Source: an uncultured Prevotella sp.
Lineage (GTDB): Bacteria; Bacteroidota; Bacteroidia; Bacteroidales; Bacteroidaceae
NCBI GenBank assembly: GCA_946999025.1
Contig: CAMQBP010000006.1
Span: forward strand, 1 to 25,576
Direction of reading: 5' to 3'
DNA: 25,576 bases
Below are positions 9,004 to 17,150 of the stretch, piece after piece (positions within the stretch are counted from its first letter, which is position 1; every line of letters starts with the position of its first letter). The position numbers were made by a program, and so were the translations under genes. The notes below the pieces were generated by a model that had not been told where the DNA came from, did no database searches, and was given only the letters and a program-made list of their open reading frames with translations.

Positions 9004-10386
9004 ATGAAGCAACCATATAGTACTATTAGCCTTTTATTACTGACACTACTGTTTTTTTTATCATGTGGCTCAAAGGACCCAATAGATTATTGGGGACAAA
9101 ACAAACAAAAGGAAGAACCGGAAAATAACAAAGAAACAGAAAATAAAACCGACAAACCAAGATATATCTGGATTGACGCAGCAGCAAATTTTCCTGATTT
9201 TGCCAATAGCAAAGAGGCCATAACGCGAGATTTGACCCTTGCAAAAGACGCAGGTTTCACAGATATTGTGGTAGACGTGCGACCTACATGCGGTGACGTG
9301 TTATTCAAGACTTCTACAGTAGAACAAGTGAAATATCAATACGCGTGGACATCCACAGGCTATACAAAGATAGACCGCACGGCCACATGGGACTACTTGC
9401 AAGCGTTCATAGATGCCGCACGAAAATTGGATTTGAAAGTACATGCAGGTATTAACACGTTTGTTGGAGGAAACACCATGAACAACGGTACGGGCATGGT
9501 GTATCGTGACGAGAGCAAGAGAGCATGGACAACACAGATGAGCACAGCTCAGGGAATTGTTAGTATCATGGACGAGGCTGAGCCTACCAAGTTTCTAAAT
9601 CCAGCCAATCCGGAAGTGCAAACTTTTCTTTGCAACTTGTTGCGCGATCTTGCGAAATATGACCTTGACGGTATTGTATTGGATCGAGGCAGATATTTGG
9701 ATCTGCGTGCCGACTTCTCTGATCTTTCCCGTAAAAAATTTGAAACGTATATGGGAAGCAAAATCTCCAATTTCCCGGAAGACATCCTTCCCAAAGGCGC
9801 AAGAGAGTTATCGGGGAAATCTTCTGATTACACAAAGAAATGGTTGGAGTTTAGAGCAAAAACCATTCGCGACTTTATGGAAAAGGCACGAAACGCAGTC
9901 AAGAGCGTCAATTCCAAAATACAATTTGGCGTGTATGTTGGTGGTTGGTATTCCACCTATTACACTGTGGGTGTGAATTGGGGATCCCCTAAATTTAAAA
10001 CCTCTGATTATTATAGATGGGCAACTAAAAACTATCACTCCTTCGGATACGCTGACTTGATGGATCAAATGCTTATTGGAGCGTACGCCTCGCCATTACG
10101 TGTTTATGGCAATACTGAATGGACCATGCAGGGATTCTGCCAACAGGCCATGTCAAAGATAAAAGGTGCCTGCCCCAAAGTTGTGGGAGGACCCGATGTA
10201 GGCAATTGGGACACGGCCAATAAAGCCACCCAAGAGCAGGAAAACCAAGCCATCGTGCAATCTGTCAAGGCATGCATGGATGCTTGTAACGGTTATTTTC
10301 TGTTTGACATGATTCATCTTAAGAAAGCCAATCAATGGAAATATGCCAAGGAAGGCATAGCTAAAGCCATCGACAAAACAAAGTAA
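9004..10386 (+). CDS. GHL10/DUF187-like family 10 glycosyl-hydrolase-like lipoprotein
   Basis: A 460-residue lipoprotein: signal peptide ending LSC at Cys21, then a Lys/Glu/Asn-rich linker to about residue 50, then a TIM-barrel domain. The domain opens with YIWIDAAANF and carries DGIVLDRGRY (D222, D227), which matches the DGI.LD..RY strand of the GHL10 (PF02638) superfamily, and YVGGWYSTYYTVGVNW near residue 315. The GHL10 member DigH of E. coli cleaves denuded peptidoglycan, so HexNAc polymers are precedented substrates. The acidic SKDPID stretch after the lipid Cys resembles a surface-export signal, suggesting an outer-surface location. It is closely related over its whole barrel to the N-terminal half of the next gene, 20 bases downstream. 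The exact linkage cleaved is unknown, and the Pfam assignment rests on motif memory. Confidence 0.78.
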   Translation: MKQPYSTISLLLLTLLFFLSCGSKDPIDYWGQNKQKEEPENNKETENKTDKPRYIWIDAAANFPDFANSKEAITRDLTLAKDAGFTDIVVDVRPTCGDVLFKTSTVEQVKYQYAWTSTGYTKIDRTATWDYLQAFIDAARKLDLKVHAGINTFVGGNTMNNGTGMVYRDESKRAWTTQMSTAQGIVSIMDEAEPTKFLNPANPEVQTFLCNLLRDLAKYDLDGIVLDRGRYLDLRADFSDLSRKKFETYMGSKISNFPEDILPKGARELSGKSSDYTKKWLEFRAKTIRDFMEKARNAVKSVNSKIQFGVYVGGWYSTYYTVGVNWGSPKFKTSDYYRWATKNYHSFGYADLMDQMLIGAYASPLRVYGNTEWTMQGFCQQAMSKIKGACPKVVGGPDVGNWDTANKATQEQENQAIVQSVKACMDACNGYFLFDMIHLKKANQWKYAKEGIAKAIDKTK

Positions 10387-10406
10387 TAACATATAATATA
10401 CGACTT

Positions 10407-13088
10407 ATGAAAAGAGCTTGTCTCACACTACTCCTATTGTGCACCACCTTATTGACTTTTGCCACGATCAAACCCAAGGTTATGTGGTTGGATTGTTCAG
10501 CCAACTTCGAACGATTCAGCTATCCTGACTCCATCAGGTATTACGTTGGCAAATGCCACGAGGCTGGTATCACGCATTTAGTATTAGACATCAAGGATAA
10601 CACCGGCGAGGTGCTTTACGACAGCAAGTACACATCGAGGAAAAGAACGTGGAAGGGATTTACACGTCCTGATTTTGACTTTATCAACACGTTCATCTCC
10701 GAAGCTCACAAGCAAGGCATGGTTATCTTTGCCGGCATGAACATCTTCGCTGACGGAAGTAAGGCACACGGTCAGCCAAGAGGAGCTGTCTTTGGGAAAA
10801 ACAAGAAATGGCAATCCATCAATTACGTTCCCGGCAAAGGACTCATCCCCGTGACAGAACTAAATGGAAAAACGTCCATGTTCTTGAACCCGGCCTTGAA
10901 AGACGTACAACGACATGAAATCAACATCGTGAAAGAGGTGGTCAAACGCTTTAAGTTTGACGGTATCATGCTGGACCGGGCGCGCTATGATTGTATCGAC
11001 TCAGACTTTTCAGAAGCATCGCGCACCTTGTTTGAAAAATACATCGGTCAAAAACTAAACAGATATCCTGAAGACATATACGAATGGAAAGCCAACGACA
11101 AAGGCTCGTTCGACAGGGTTCCAGGACCGTATTATAAGAAATGGATTGAGTGGCGTGCCTCTGTCATTTATGGTTTTATAAAGGATGTCAGAACCGCCAT
11201 TAAAAAAATAGATTCTCAATGTATGCTGGCCTCATACACGGGAGCATGGTATCCTACCTATTATGAGGTGGGCGTAAACTGGGCAAGCAACAAGTATGAC
11301 CCTTCAAAGGATTTCCCATGGGCCACGCCTGAGTATCGCCAATATGGCTATGCTGAACTGATAGATTTTTACACCAACGGTAATTATTATAAAAATGTAA
11401 CCATAGACGATTATTACAAGTCGTCAGGATTGTACAAAAACGAGACCGACAGCGAAGTCTCGTCAGGCGAATACCTCTGCGTGGAAGGCGGTTGCAAATA
11501 TACAAGGCAGCTGTTGCAGGGTGTCAAGCCATTCTATGGAGGCCTATATGTACAAGACTACCGGAATAACTCCTTGCAATTTCAGAAGGCTGTCCGCATG
11601 AATCTCAAAGAGTCTGACGGTGTCATGATATTCGACATCGTGCATATCATCCTCTATGATTGGTGGAAAGAGCTGAAGGAAGCGTTAAATGAACACCATG
11701 CGCCTAATCCACACGAGCTGTATGGATCGGTCACTTGCGAAGGCAAGGGCGTGGCCAATGTTGTGGTGACAGATGGGAAACGCTGTGTAGTGACAGATAA
11801 GAACGGTGTATATCGCATACCAAACGTAGGTGACACACGGTTCGTGTACATATCCACGCCTGCCGGATATCTCACCGAAACCAATAGGGGAATACCTCTG
11901 TTTTATCAAAAAATTGACCTTCAAAAACAACAGTTAGAATACAATTTCAAGCTCAAGAAAAATCCCAAGGACGACTCAAAACATATCGCTATCGTAGAGG
12001 CCGACGTGCAAGCCAATTCCAAAGAACATTGGTCGAAATACGGTCCAGTAGTGGACGACTATCGCAAGTTGTTGGCCTCAACTCCAGACAAAGATGCATT
12101 TGGCTTGTCATGCGGTGACATCTGTTGGGACACGCCGACAACATTCTTTGAGGATTACATGCGACAGGCAGAGCGTATCAACATTCCCTTTTATCGAGTG
12201 ATTGGAAATCACGACATGGACTACAATGGCCGAACGCACGAAACATCCTACCGATCATTTGAATCGCACTTCGGACCATCATGCTATTCTTTTAACAAAG
12301 GCAACGCACACTATATCGTAATCAACAATTGCTTTTACGTTGGACGACAATACTTCTATGTAGGATACATCGATGAGAAAACCTTTAAGTGGTTGGAACA
12401 AGATCTTTCCTACGTTCCCAAAGGCACCGTAGTTTTTGTAGCGGCGCATATTCCTTTCAGGTCTACGGTGAAAGAACAACCGTTTGTTTACACCTACCAA
12501 TACTTAGGAGGCGAAACCATCAACGCAGAGTCGCTCTTCAAACTACTTGACGGCTACGAATCGCATTTCCTCACCGGGCACATGCATACTAATTCGAACG
12601 TCATTTTCAACAATCATCAGATGGAACACAACATCGGAGCCGTATGTGGAACATGGTGGCACGCCCCATTATGCCTTGACGGTACGCCGCAGGGATGTCA
12701 GGTCTTCGAGGTGGATGGCAAGAAGGTGAGTTGGTATTACAAGAGCACGGGCTATCCCAAGACATATCAGTTTAGAACATACGCACCTGGCACGGTGAAA
12801 GAATATCCTAAGGATATCATCGCCAATGTGTGGAATTATGACGACCAATGGAAAGTGGAGTGGTTGGAAAACGGAAAACCGATGGGTGTGATGAAGCAAT
12901 ACACCGGACTGGATCCTGCTGCCGTCAAAATGGTTAAGGACAATCGCAAGACCATGCAAAGCTGGATTGCACCCCTGCCCACCAAACACATGTTTCGCGC
13001 TACGCCTCACCATGCCAATTCTAAATTGACCGTCCGCGTAACCGACCGTTTCGGAAATGTTTACCAAGAAGAAATAACACGAAAATGA
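10407..13088 (+). CDS. GHL10-like hydrolase fused to calcineurin-type metallophosphoesterase
   Basis: An 893-residue two-enzyme fusion with a signal peptide (cleavage near residue 19), so probably periplasmic. Residues about 25-430 are a GHL10-like TIM barrel with VMWLDCSANF, DGIMLDRARYD (D185, D190) and WYPTYYEVGVNW. Residues about 435-515 look like the beta-sandwich that precedes this phosphoesterase class (MetallophosN type). Residues about 525-745 are the Metallophos domain with all metal-site motifs: DVQ (D533, Q535), GDICWD (D571, D575), GNHD (N601, H602, D603), AAH (H681) and GHMH (H725, H727). A beta-rich C-terminal domain follows to the end. DxQ in place of DxH is, as I recall, usual in this subfamily. 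Both halves look intact. It could remove a phosphate or phosphodiester substituent and then cleave the adjacent sugar; that coupling is inference. It overlaps the next gene by 4 bases (ATGA). Confidence 0.85.
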   Translation: MKRACLTLLLLCTTLLTFATIKPKVMWLDCSANFERFSYPDSIRYYVGKCHEAGITHLVLDIKDNTGEVLYDSKYTSRKRTWKGFTRPDFDFINTFISEAHKQGMVIFAGMNIFADGSKAHGQPRGAVFGKNKKWQSINYVPGKGLIPVTELNGKTSMFLNPALKDVQRHEINIVKEVVKRFKFDGIMLDRARYDCIDSDFSEASRTLFEKYIGQKLNRYPEDIYEWKANDKGSFDRVPGPYYKKWIEWRASVIYGFIKDVRTAIKKIDSQCMLASYTGAWYPTYYEVGVNWASNKYDPSKDFPWATPEYRQYGYAELIDFYTNGNYYKNVTIDDYYKSSGLYKNETDSEVSSGEYLCVEGGCKYTRQLLQGVKPFYGGLYVQDYRNNSLQFQKAVRMNLKESDGVMIFDIVHIILYDWWKELKEALNEHHAPNPHELYGSVTCEGKGVANVVVTDGKRCVVTDKNGVYRIPNVGDTRFVYISTPAGYLTETNRGIPLFYQKIDLQKQQLEYNFKLKKNPKDDSKHIAIVEADVQANSKEHWSKYGPVVDDYRKLLASTPDKDAFGLSCGDICWDTPTTFFEDYMRQAERINIPFYRVIGNHDMDYNGRTHETSYRSFESHFGPSCYSFNKGNAHYIVINNCFYVGRQYFYVGYIDEKTFKWLEQDLSYVPKGTVVFVAAHIPFRSTVKEQPFVYTYQYLGGETINAESLFKLLDGYESHFLTGHMHTNSNVIFNNHQMEHNIGAVCGTWWHAPLCLDGTPQGCQVFEVDGKKVSWYYKSTGYPKTYQFRTYAPGTVKEYPKDIIANVWNYDDQWKVEWLENGKPMGVMKQYTGLDPAAVKMVKDNRKTMQSWIAPLPTKHMFRATPHHANSKLTVRVTDRFGNVYQEEITRK

Positions 13089-14512
13089 AACACTTCTTTT
13101 TATCTTGTGCCACACTCCTTGTGGCTTGTGTAACACCGAGCACCACTATTGCCAAGGTGACTTTGACCTCTATATGGGGAGACAACATGGTGCTGCAACA
13201 ACAGGCGGATGTCAAGTTCACGGGCACCGCCAAGAAAAACAGTAAAATAACGATTAAAGCATCGTGGAGTGACAAACGCATCATGACGCAAAGTGACAGT
13301 GACGGCCGTTGGCAAGCCACGTTGCATACCACCTCGGCAGGAGGCCCATACACCATCACATTTTCTGATGGAGAGGCGTTAACCCTGAGAAACATCCTCC
13401 TTGGCGAGGTTTGGTTCTGCTCTGGACAGTCCAACATGGAAATGCCCGTACGCGGATTCAAGGGTCAACCCGTTTATGGTTGCCAGCCTTATATTGTGTC
13501 GGCAAATCCACGAAGGCAGCTGCGGCTCTACACCGTTCAGCGCGATTGGAGCACCACACCCAAGACCGAGGGTGTGAAAGGACAATGGATGGAATTGTCA
13601 TCGCAAGCGGTGGGCGACTTCAGCGCAACGGCCTATTTCTTCGGAGATTTGTTGCAACGCTCCATCAACGTACCGGTAGGATTGATTCACAGCTCGTGGA
13701 GCGCATCCAAAATCGAGGCATGGATGAGTCGACAGACTCTACAACAATTCAGTGAGGTAAAATTGCCTGATGTCAACCAGTCCAAGTTTGGATGGGAAGC
13801 TGGTACACCTACACTGCTGTGGAATGCCATGGTAAACCCTTGGAAAGGATTCCCCGTACGAGGCGTGATATGGTATCAAGGTGAGGCCAACGTTTCTAAT
13901 CCAGCCCTATACAAACGTCTTTTTCCAGCGATGGTGCAACAATGGAGAACCTTTTTTGAAAATAAAGACATGCCCATCTATTACGTGCAGATTGCACCCT
14001 ATCAGGCTGGCGGCAAGGATAAACTCGAATGGGCATGGTTTCGCCAGTGCCAATTGGAGCTGATGAGCGAGGTGCCCAATGTGGGAATGGTGACCACAAC
14101 CGATGCCGGCAGTGAGCTGTTTATACACCCACCATATAAAATAAATGTGGGCGAACGACTCGCCTATTGGGCGTTGGCAAAGACATACGGTCGCAGTGGT
14201 TTTCTTTATTCTGGGCCGATTTACAAGTCGTGTACACTTAAAGATGGCGTTGTGGAAGTTACATTTGAGCACGGACAAGAGGGCATGATTCCTGAAAATC
14301 AAGAAATACGTGGCTTCGAGCTTGTTGACGCAAGTGGAAAAATATATCCTGCCAATGCAAAAATCATCAATAGTACTGCCAAAGTTAAAGTGTGGAACGA
14401 CTCTGTGCGTCAGCCTACTGAGGTACGTTATTGTTTCCGCAATTATATGCAGGCCGATTTGTGTAATAATGCAGGACTTCCGGCCTCTCCCTTCAGAGCT
14501 GAAATCAAATAA
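13085..14512 (+). CDS. Sialate O-acetylesterase-like SGNH esterase
   Basis: A 475-residue secreted esterase of the SASA (PF03629) type, expected to remove O-acetyl groups from sialic acid or other glycans in the periplasm. A signal peptide ends near residue 23 (TIA|K). A beta-sandwich follows (WGDNMVLQQ, typical of this family), then the nucleophile block FCSGQSNMEMP (S116), the GVIWYQGEAN block (E267, N269) and IHPPYKINVGERLAYWALAKTYG (H348). The Asp normally found two or three residues before the catalytic His is not there (SELFIH); D340 or E344 might substitute, or the enzyme may work with a dyad. The start codon overlaps the previous stop by 4 bases, so translation is probably coupled. 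Many SASA enzymes deacetylate xylan or other sugars, so sialate specificity rests on locus context. Confidence 0.85.
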   Translation: MKHFFLSCATLLVACVTPSTTIAKVTLTSIWGDNMVLQQQADVKFTGTAKKNSKITIKASWSDKRIMTQSDSDGRWQATLHTTSAGGPYTITFSDGEALTLRNILLGEVWFCSGQSNMEMPVRGFKGQPVYGCQPYIVSANPRRQLRLYTVQRDWSTTPKTEGVKGQWMELSSQAVGDFSATAYFFGDLLQRSINVPVGLIHSSWSASKIEAWMSRQTLQQFSEVKLPDVNQSKFGWEAGTPTLLWNAMVNPWKGFPVRGVIWYQGEANVSNPALYKRLFPAMVQQWRTFFENKDMPIYYVQIAPYQAGGKDKLEWAWFRQCQLELMSEVPNVGMVTTTDAGSELFIHPPYKINVGERLAYWALAKTYGRSGFLYSGPIYKSCTLKDGVVEVTFEHGQEGMIPENQEIRGFELVDASGKIYPANAKIINSTAKVKVWNDSVRQPTEVRYCFRNYMQADLCNNAGLPASPFRAEIK

Positions 14513-14513
14513 T

Positions 14514-14538
14514 CCGAAATCAAGGTGCCGTGATTCGG
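14514..14538. repeat. Imperfect inverted repeat after the acetylesterase
   Basis: CCGAAATCA at 14514-14522 pairs with TGATTCGG at 14531-14538 with one bulged A and an 8-base loop. It starts two bases after the acetylesterase stop in the 72-base gap before the second DUF4434 gene. No T run follows directly, so it may be an mRNA 3'-end structure rather than a terminator. Confidence 0.4.
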
Positions 14539-14548
14539 CATCATTCAT

Positions 14549-14556
14549 TAACTTTG
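14549..14556 (+). promoter_or_regulatory. Exact TAnnTTTG -7 box upstream of DUF4434 copy 2
   Basis: TAACTTTG is a full match to the Bacteroidetes -7 consensus, 28 bases before the next start codon. No good -33 TTTG lies 19-21 bases upstream (the nearest candidate is GGTG inside the inverted repeat). It may be a weak internal promoter that lets the distal half of the cluster be transcribed on its own. Confidence 0.35.
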
Positions 14557-14584
14557 TCTTATATTCATAAAAAATCAAATAACA

Positions 14585-15679
14585 ATGGTCAATAGAAGAG
14601 AATTTATCAAAAAGACAGCACTCGCAGGAGCAGCTATGACGATGGCTCCGATAGCAAAGGGAGCGAACGAACTTACAAAAGCAGAGAACCTGCTTAATAC
14701 GCAAGGAAAAAGCGTTAGTGGCTCTCTCATCGTTCCGAAAAACAACGGACTGAAGATAACTGGTACTTTTTTGGATGAGATATCCCATGACATTCCTCAC
14801 CAAAACTGGGGAGAAAAAGAATGGGATCAGGATTTCAAGTACATGAAGGCCATCGGCATTGACACCGTGATTGTCATTCGTTGTGGATACCGCAAGTTCA
14901 TGACTTATCCCTCCGAGTATCTTGTCAAGAAGCATGGATGTTACATGCCGTCTGTCGATTTGATAGACATGTACCTCCGCCTGGCCGATCGATACGGCAT
15001 GAAGTTCTACTTCGGCCTTTACGATTCTGGTCGATACTGGGACACGGGTGACATGTCTTGGGAGATTGAGGACAACAAATATGTCATCGATGAAGTGTGG
15101 AAGCGTTACGGTCACCACAAGAGCTTTAAGGGGTGGTATATCAGCACCGAGATTAGTAGGCAGACCAAAGGTGCCATTCCCACGTTTCATGCACTTGGCA
15201 AGCAGTGTAAGGATATTTCGGATGGCTTACCTGTTTTTATATCTCCATGGATTGACGGAAAGAAAGCGGTGATGGGTACACAGCAGCTCAGCAAAGCTCA
15301 AGCGGTTTCCGTAGAGGAACATGAACGTGAATGGAACGAGATCTTTGATGGCATACACGACGTGGTTGATGCCTGTGCTTTCCAAGACGGACACATCGAC
15401 TATGATGAGCTGGATGCTTTCTTCTCGGTGAACAAAAAGTTGGCCGACAGGTATGGTATGCAATGTTGGACCAATGCCGAATCGTTCGACCGCGACATGC
15501 CCATCAGGTTCTTGCCAATTAAATTTGACAAGCTGAGAATGAAGCTGGAAGCTGCCAAGCGTTGTCATTACGACAAAGCCATTACGTTCGAATTCTCCCA
15601 CTTTATGAGTCCACAGTCGGCCTACATCCAGGCACATCACCTGTACGACCGTTATAAAGAATATTTCAATATCAGGTAA
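14585..15679 (+). CDS. DUF4434 TIM-barrel protein, copy 2
   Basis: A 364-residue paralogue of the protein at 1272-2342, more than half identical by eye from about residue 55 to the end. The N-terminus NRREFIKK followed by an Ala/Met-rich hydrophobic stretch ending PIAKG is a clearer Tat-like signal than in copy 1. The conserved blocks are TFLDEIS.DIPHQNWG, GWYISTEISR (E189), AFQDGHIDYDEL, ESFDRDMPIRFLPIK and ITFEFSHFMSP (E336). The two copies differ mainly in the N-terminus and in the barrel loops near residues 90-130 and 205-225, the likely places for substrate differences. It lies 18 bases before the MFS transporter gene. The same caution on function applies: a glycosidase is likely from fold and locus only. 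Confidence 0.8.
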   Translation: MVNRREFIKKTALAGAAMTMAPIAKGANELTKAENLLNTQGKSVSGSLIVPKNNGLKITGTFLDEISHDIPHQNWGEKEWDQDFKYMKAIGIDTVIVIRCGYRKFMTYPSEYLVKKHGCYMPSVDLIDMYLRLADRYGMKFYFGLYDSGRYWDTGDMSWEIEDNKYVIDEVWKRYGHHKSFKGWYISTEISRQTKGAIPTFHALGKQCKDISDGLPVFISPWIDGKKAVMGTQQLSKAQAVSVEEHEREWNEIFDGIHDVVDACAFQDGHIDYDELDAFFSVNKKLADRYGMQCWTNAESFDRDMPIRFLPIKFDKLRMKLEAAKRCHYDKAITFEFSHFMSPQSAYIQAHHLYDRYKEYFNIR

Positions 15680-15697
15680 TCAATAGTTTTCCATATC

Positions 15698-17095
15698 ATG
15701 AATGATTCTTCCGTAAAACTGGGATATGTGTTTTATTTGGCGCTGGCTGCGGCATTGGGCGGACTGCTCTTTGGGTATGACACGGCCGTCATATCAGGCA
15801 CCATAGACCAGGTCACGAGTCAGTTTTCGCTCAGCGTTTTACAACAGGGCTGGTATGTAGGTTGTGCCTTGATCGGTTCTATCATAGGCGTGGCATTCGC
15901 CGGTTGGTTAAGTGACGAGATTGGACGCAAGCCTGCCATGTTCCTGTCTGCCATCTTATTCACTGTCTCAGCCGTCGGGTGTGCCATCACCCCTACGTTC
16001 AATTGGTTGGTGATTTATCGTATGGTGGGCGGTGTTGGCATCGGCGTGGTATCCATTGTCGCACCTATGTACATATCAGAGGTTTCTGTTTCGCAATACC
16101 GCGGCAGGATGGTGTCCCTCTACCAGCTGGCCATAACAGTTGGCTTCCTGGCTGCCTATCTGGTCAACTTCTTGCTCTTGGGTGTTTCTCAAAGCCATTC
16201 TTTCGCATCTTCACAATTCCAACTGATATTTGTGGATGAGGTGTGGCGAGGGATGCTGGGCATGGAAACGATACCAGCATTGTTCTTTTTCATCCTTTTG
16301 TTTTTCATTCCAGAGAGTCCGAGGTGGCTGGTTGTTCGTAACAAAAGCCATAAGGCCACCCTCATTCTTGAAAAATTCTTTTCTGAAAAGAAAGAGGTGG
16401 ATGCCGTTGTCAGTCAGGTACAATCCAATCTGGCCTCGCAAGTTAAGACCGACTGGCATCAACTTCTGCGTCCGGGAATATTCACTGCTGTCGTTGTCGG
16501 AGTGTGCATCGCCATTCTCGGACAGTTCATGGGCGTGAATGCTGTGTTGTATTATGGCCCTTCTATCTTCAAGGATGCAGGTATGACCGATCCCTTGTTC
16601 TGTCAAGTTCTGGTGGGCATCGTCAATTGTGTCACCACTATTCTGGCTATGAGCATTATCGATAAGGTAGGAAGAAAAAAGCTCATCTATTATGGCGTGT
16701 CTGGCATGATACTGTCGTTACTGATGATTGCTTTCTATTTCGCATTCACAGAGACGATGAACCTTTCGGTCTATTTCATGCTTTCATTCTTTCTCTTCTA
16801 TGTGTTTTGCTGCGCCATCTCTATCAGTGCGGTGGTTTGGGTGCTGCTTTCCGAGATGTATCCCAACAGTGTCAGAGGCGTTGCCATGTCCATAGCCGGT
16901 TTCGCATTATGGATAGGAACCTATCTTGTGGGACAGCTCACACCATGGATGCTCACATCGCTGACACCTGCCGGTACGTTTATATTCTTTGCCATCATGT
17001 GTTTGCCCTACATGTTCATCATGTGGAAATACATTCCAGAAACCGCCGGCATGTCATTGGAAGAAATAGAACGCTACTGGACCAAACGCAAATAA
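15698..17095 (+). CDS. Sugar-porter family MFS transporter
   Basis: A 465-residue inner-membrane protein with about 12 hydrophobic segments. It carries the sugar-porter signatures: GGLLFGYDTAVISG in TM1, GWLSDEIGRK in loop 2-3, YISEVSVSQYRGR, PESPRWLV near 205, GQFMGVNAVLYYGP, IDKVGRKK, LSEMYPNSVRG and a C-terminal PETAGMSLEEIE near 447 (the usual PETKG variant). These fit proton-coupled sugar import like XylE. Its likely job is to move a monosaccharide released in the periplasm into the cytoplasm, possibly ManNAc, GlcNAc or a hexose. It is not of the NanT type I would expect for free sialic acid, though substrate range in this family is hard to read from sequence. It follows DUF4434 copy 2 by 18 bases. 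Confidence 0.92.
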   Translation: MNDSSVKLGYVFYLALAAALGGLLFGYDTAVISGTIDQVTSQFSLSVLQQGWYVGCALIGSIIGVAFAGWLSDEIGRKPAMFLSAILFTVSAVGCAITPTFNWLVIYRMVGGVGIGVVSIVAPMYISEVSVSQYRGRMVSLYQLAITVGFLAAYLVNFLLLGVSQSHSFASSQFQLIFVDEVWRGMLGMETIPALFFFILLFFIPESPRWLVVRNKSHKATLILEKFFSEKKEVDAVVSQVQSNLASQVKTDWHQLLRPGIFTAVVVGVCIAILGQFMGVNAVLYYGPSIFKDAGMTDPLFCQVLVGIVNCVTTILAMSIIDKVGRKKLIYYGVSGMILSLLMIAFYFAFTETMNLSVYFMLSFFLFYVFCCAISISAVVWVLLSEMYPNSVRGVAMSIAGFALWIGTYLVGQLTPWMLTSLTPAGTFIFFAIMCLPYMFIMWKYIPETAGMSLEEIERYWTKRK

Positions 17096-17150
17096 CCAGT
17101 TTGTTCAAGTGAAATTCATGGATTATATCCAAATAATGTATCATAGTAAC

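Noticed and set aside
13907..15190. 427-codon open frame on the minus strand
   Set aside because: It runs antisense across the acetylesterase end, the intergenic gap and the DUF4434 start. Both + strand genes have clear family motifs, and the antisense product has no recognisable domain.
17109..17150. Upstream GTG/ATG starts for the GH20 gene
   Set aside because: They add polar residues in front of a clean signal peptide beginning at 17151.
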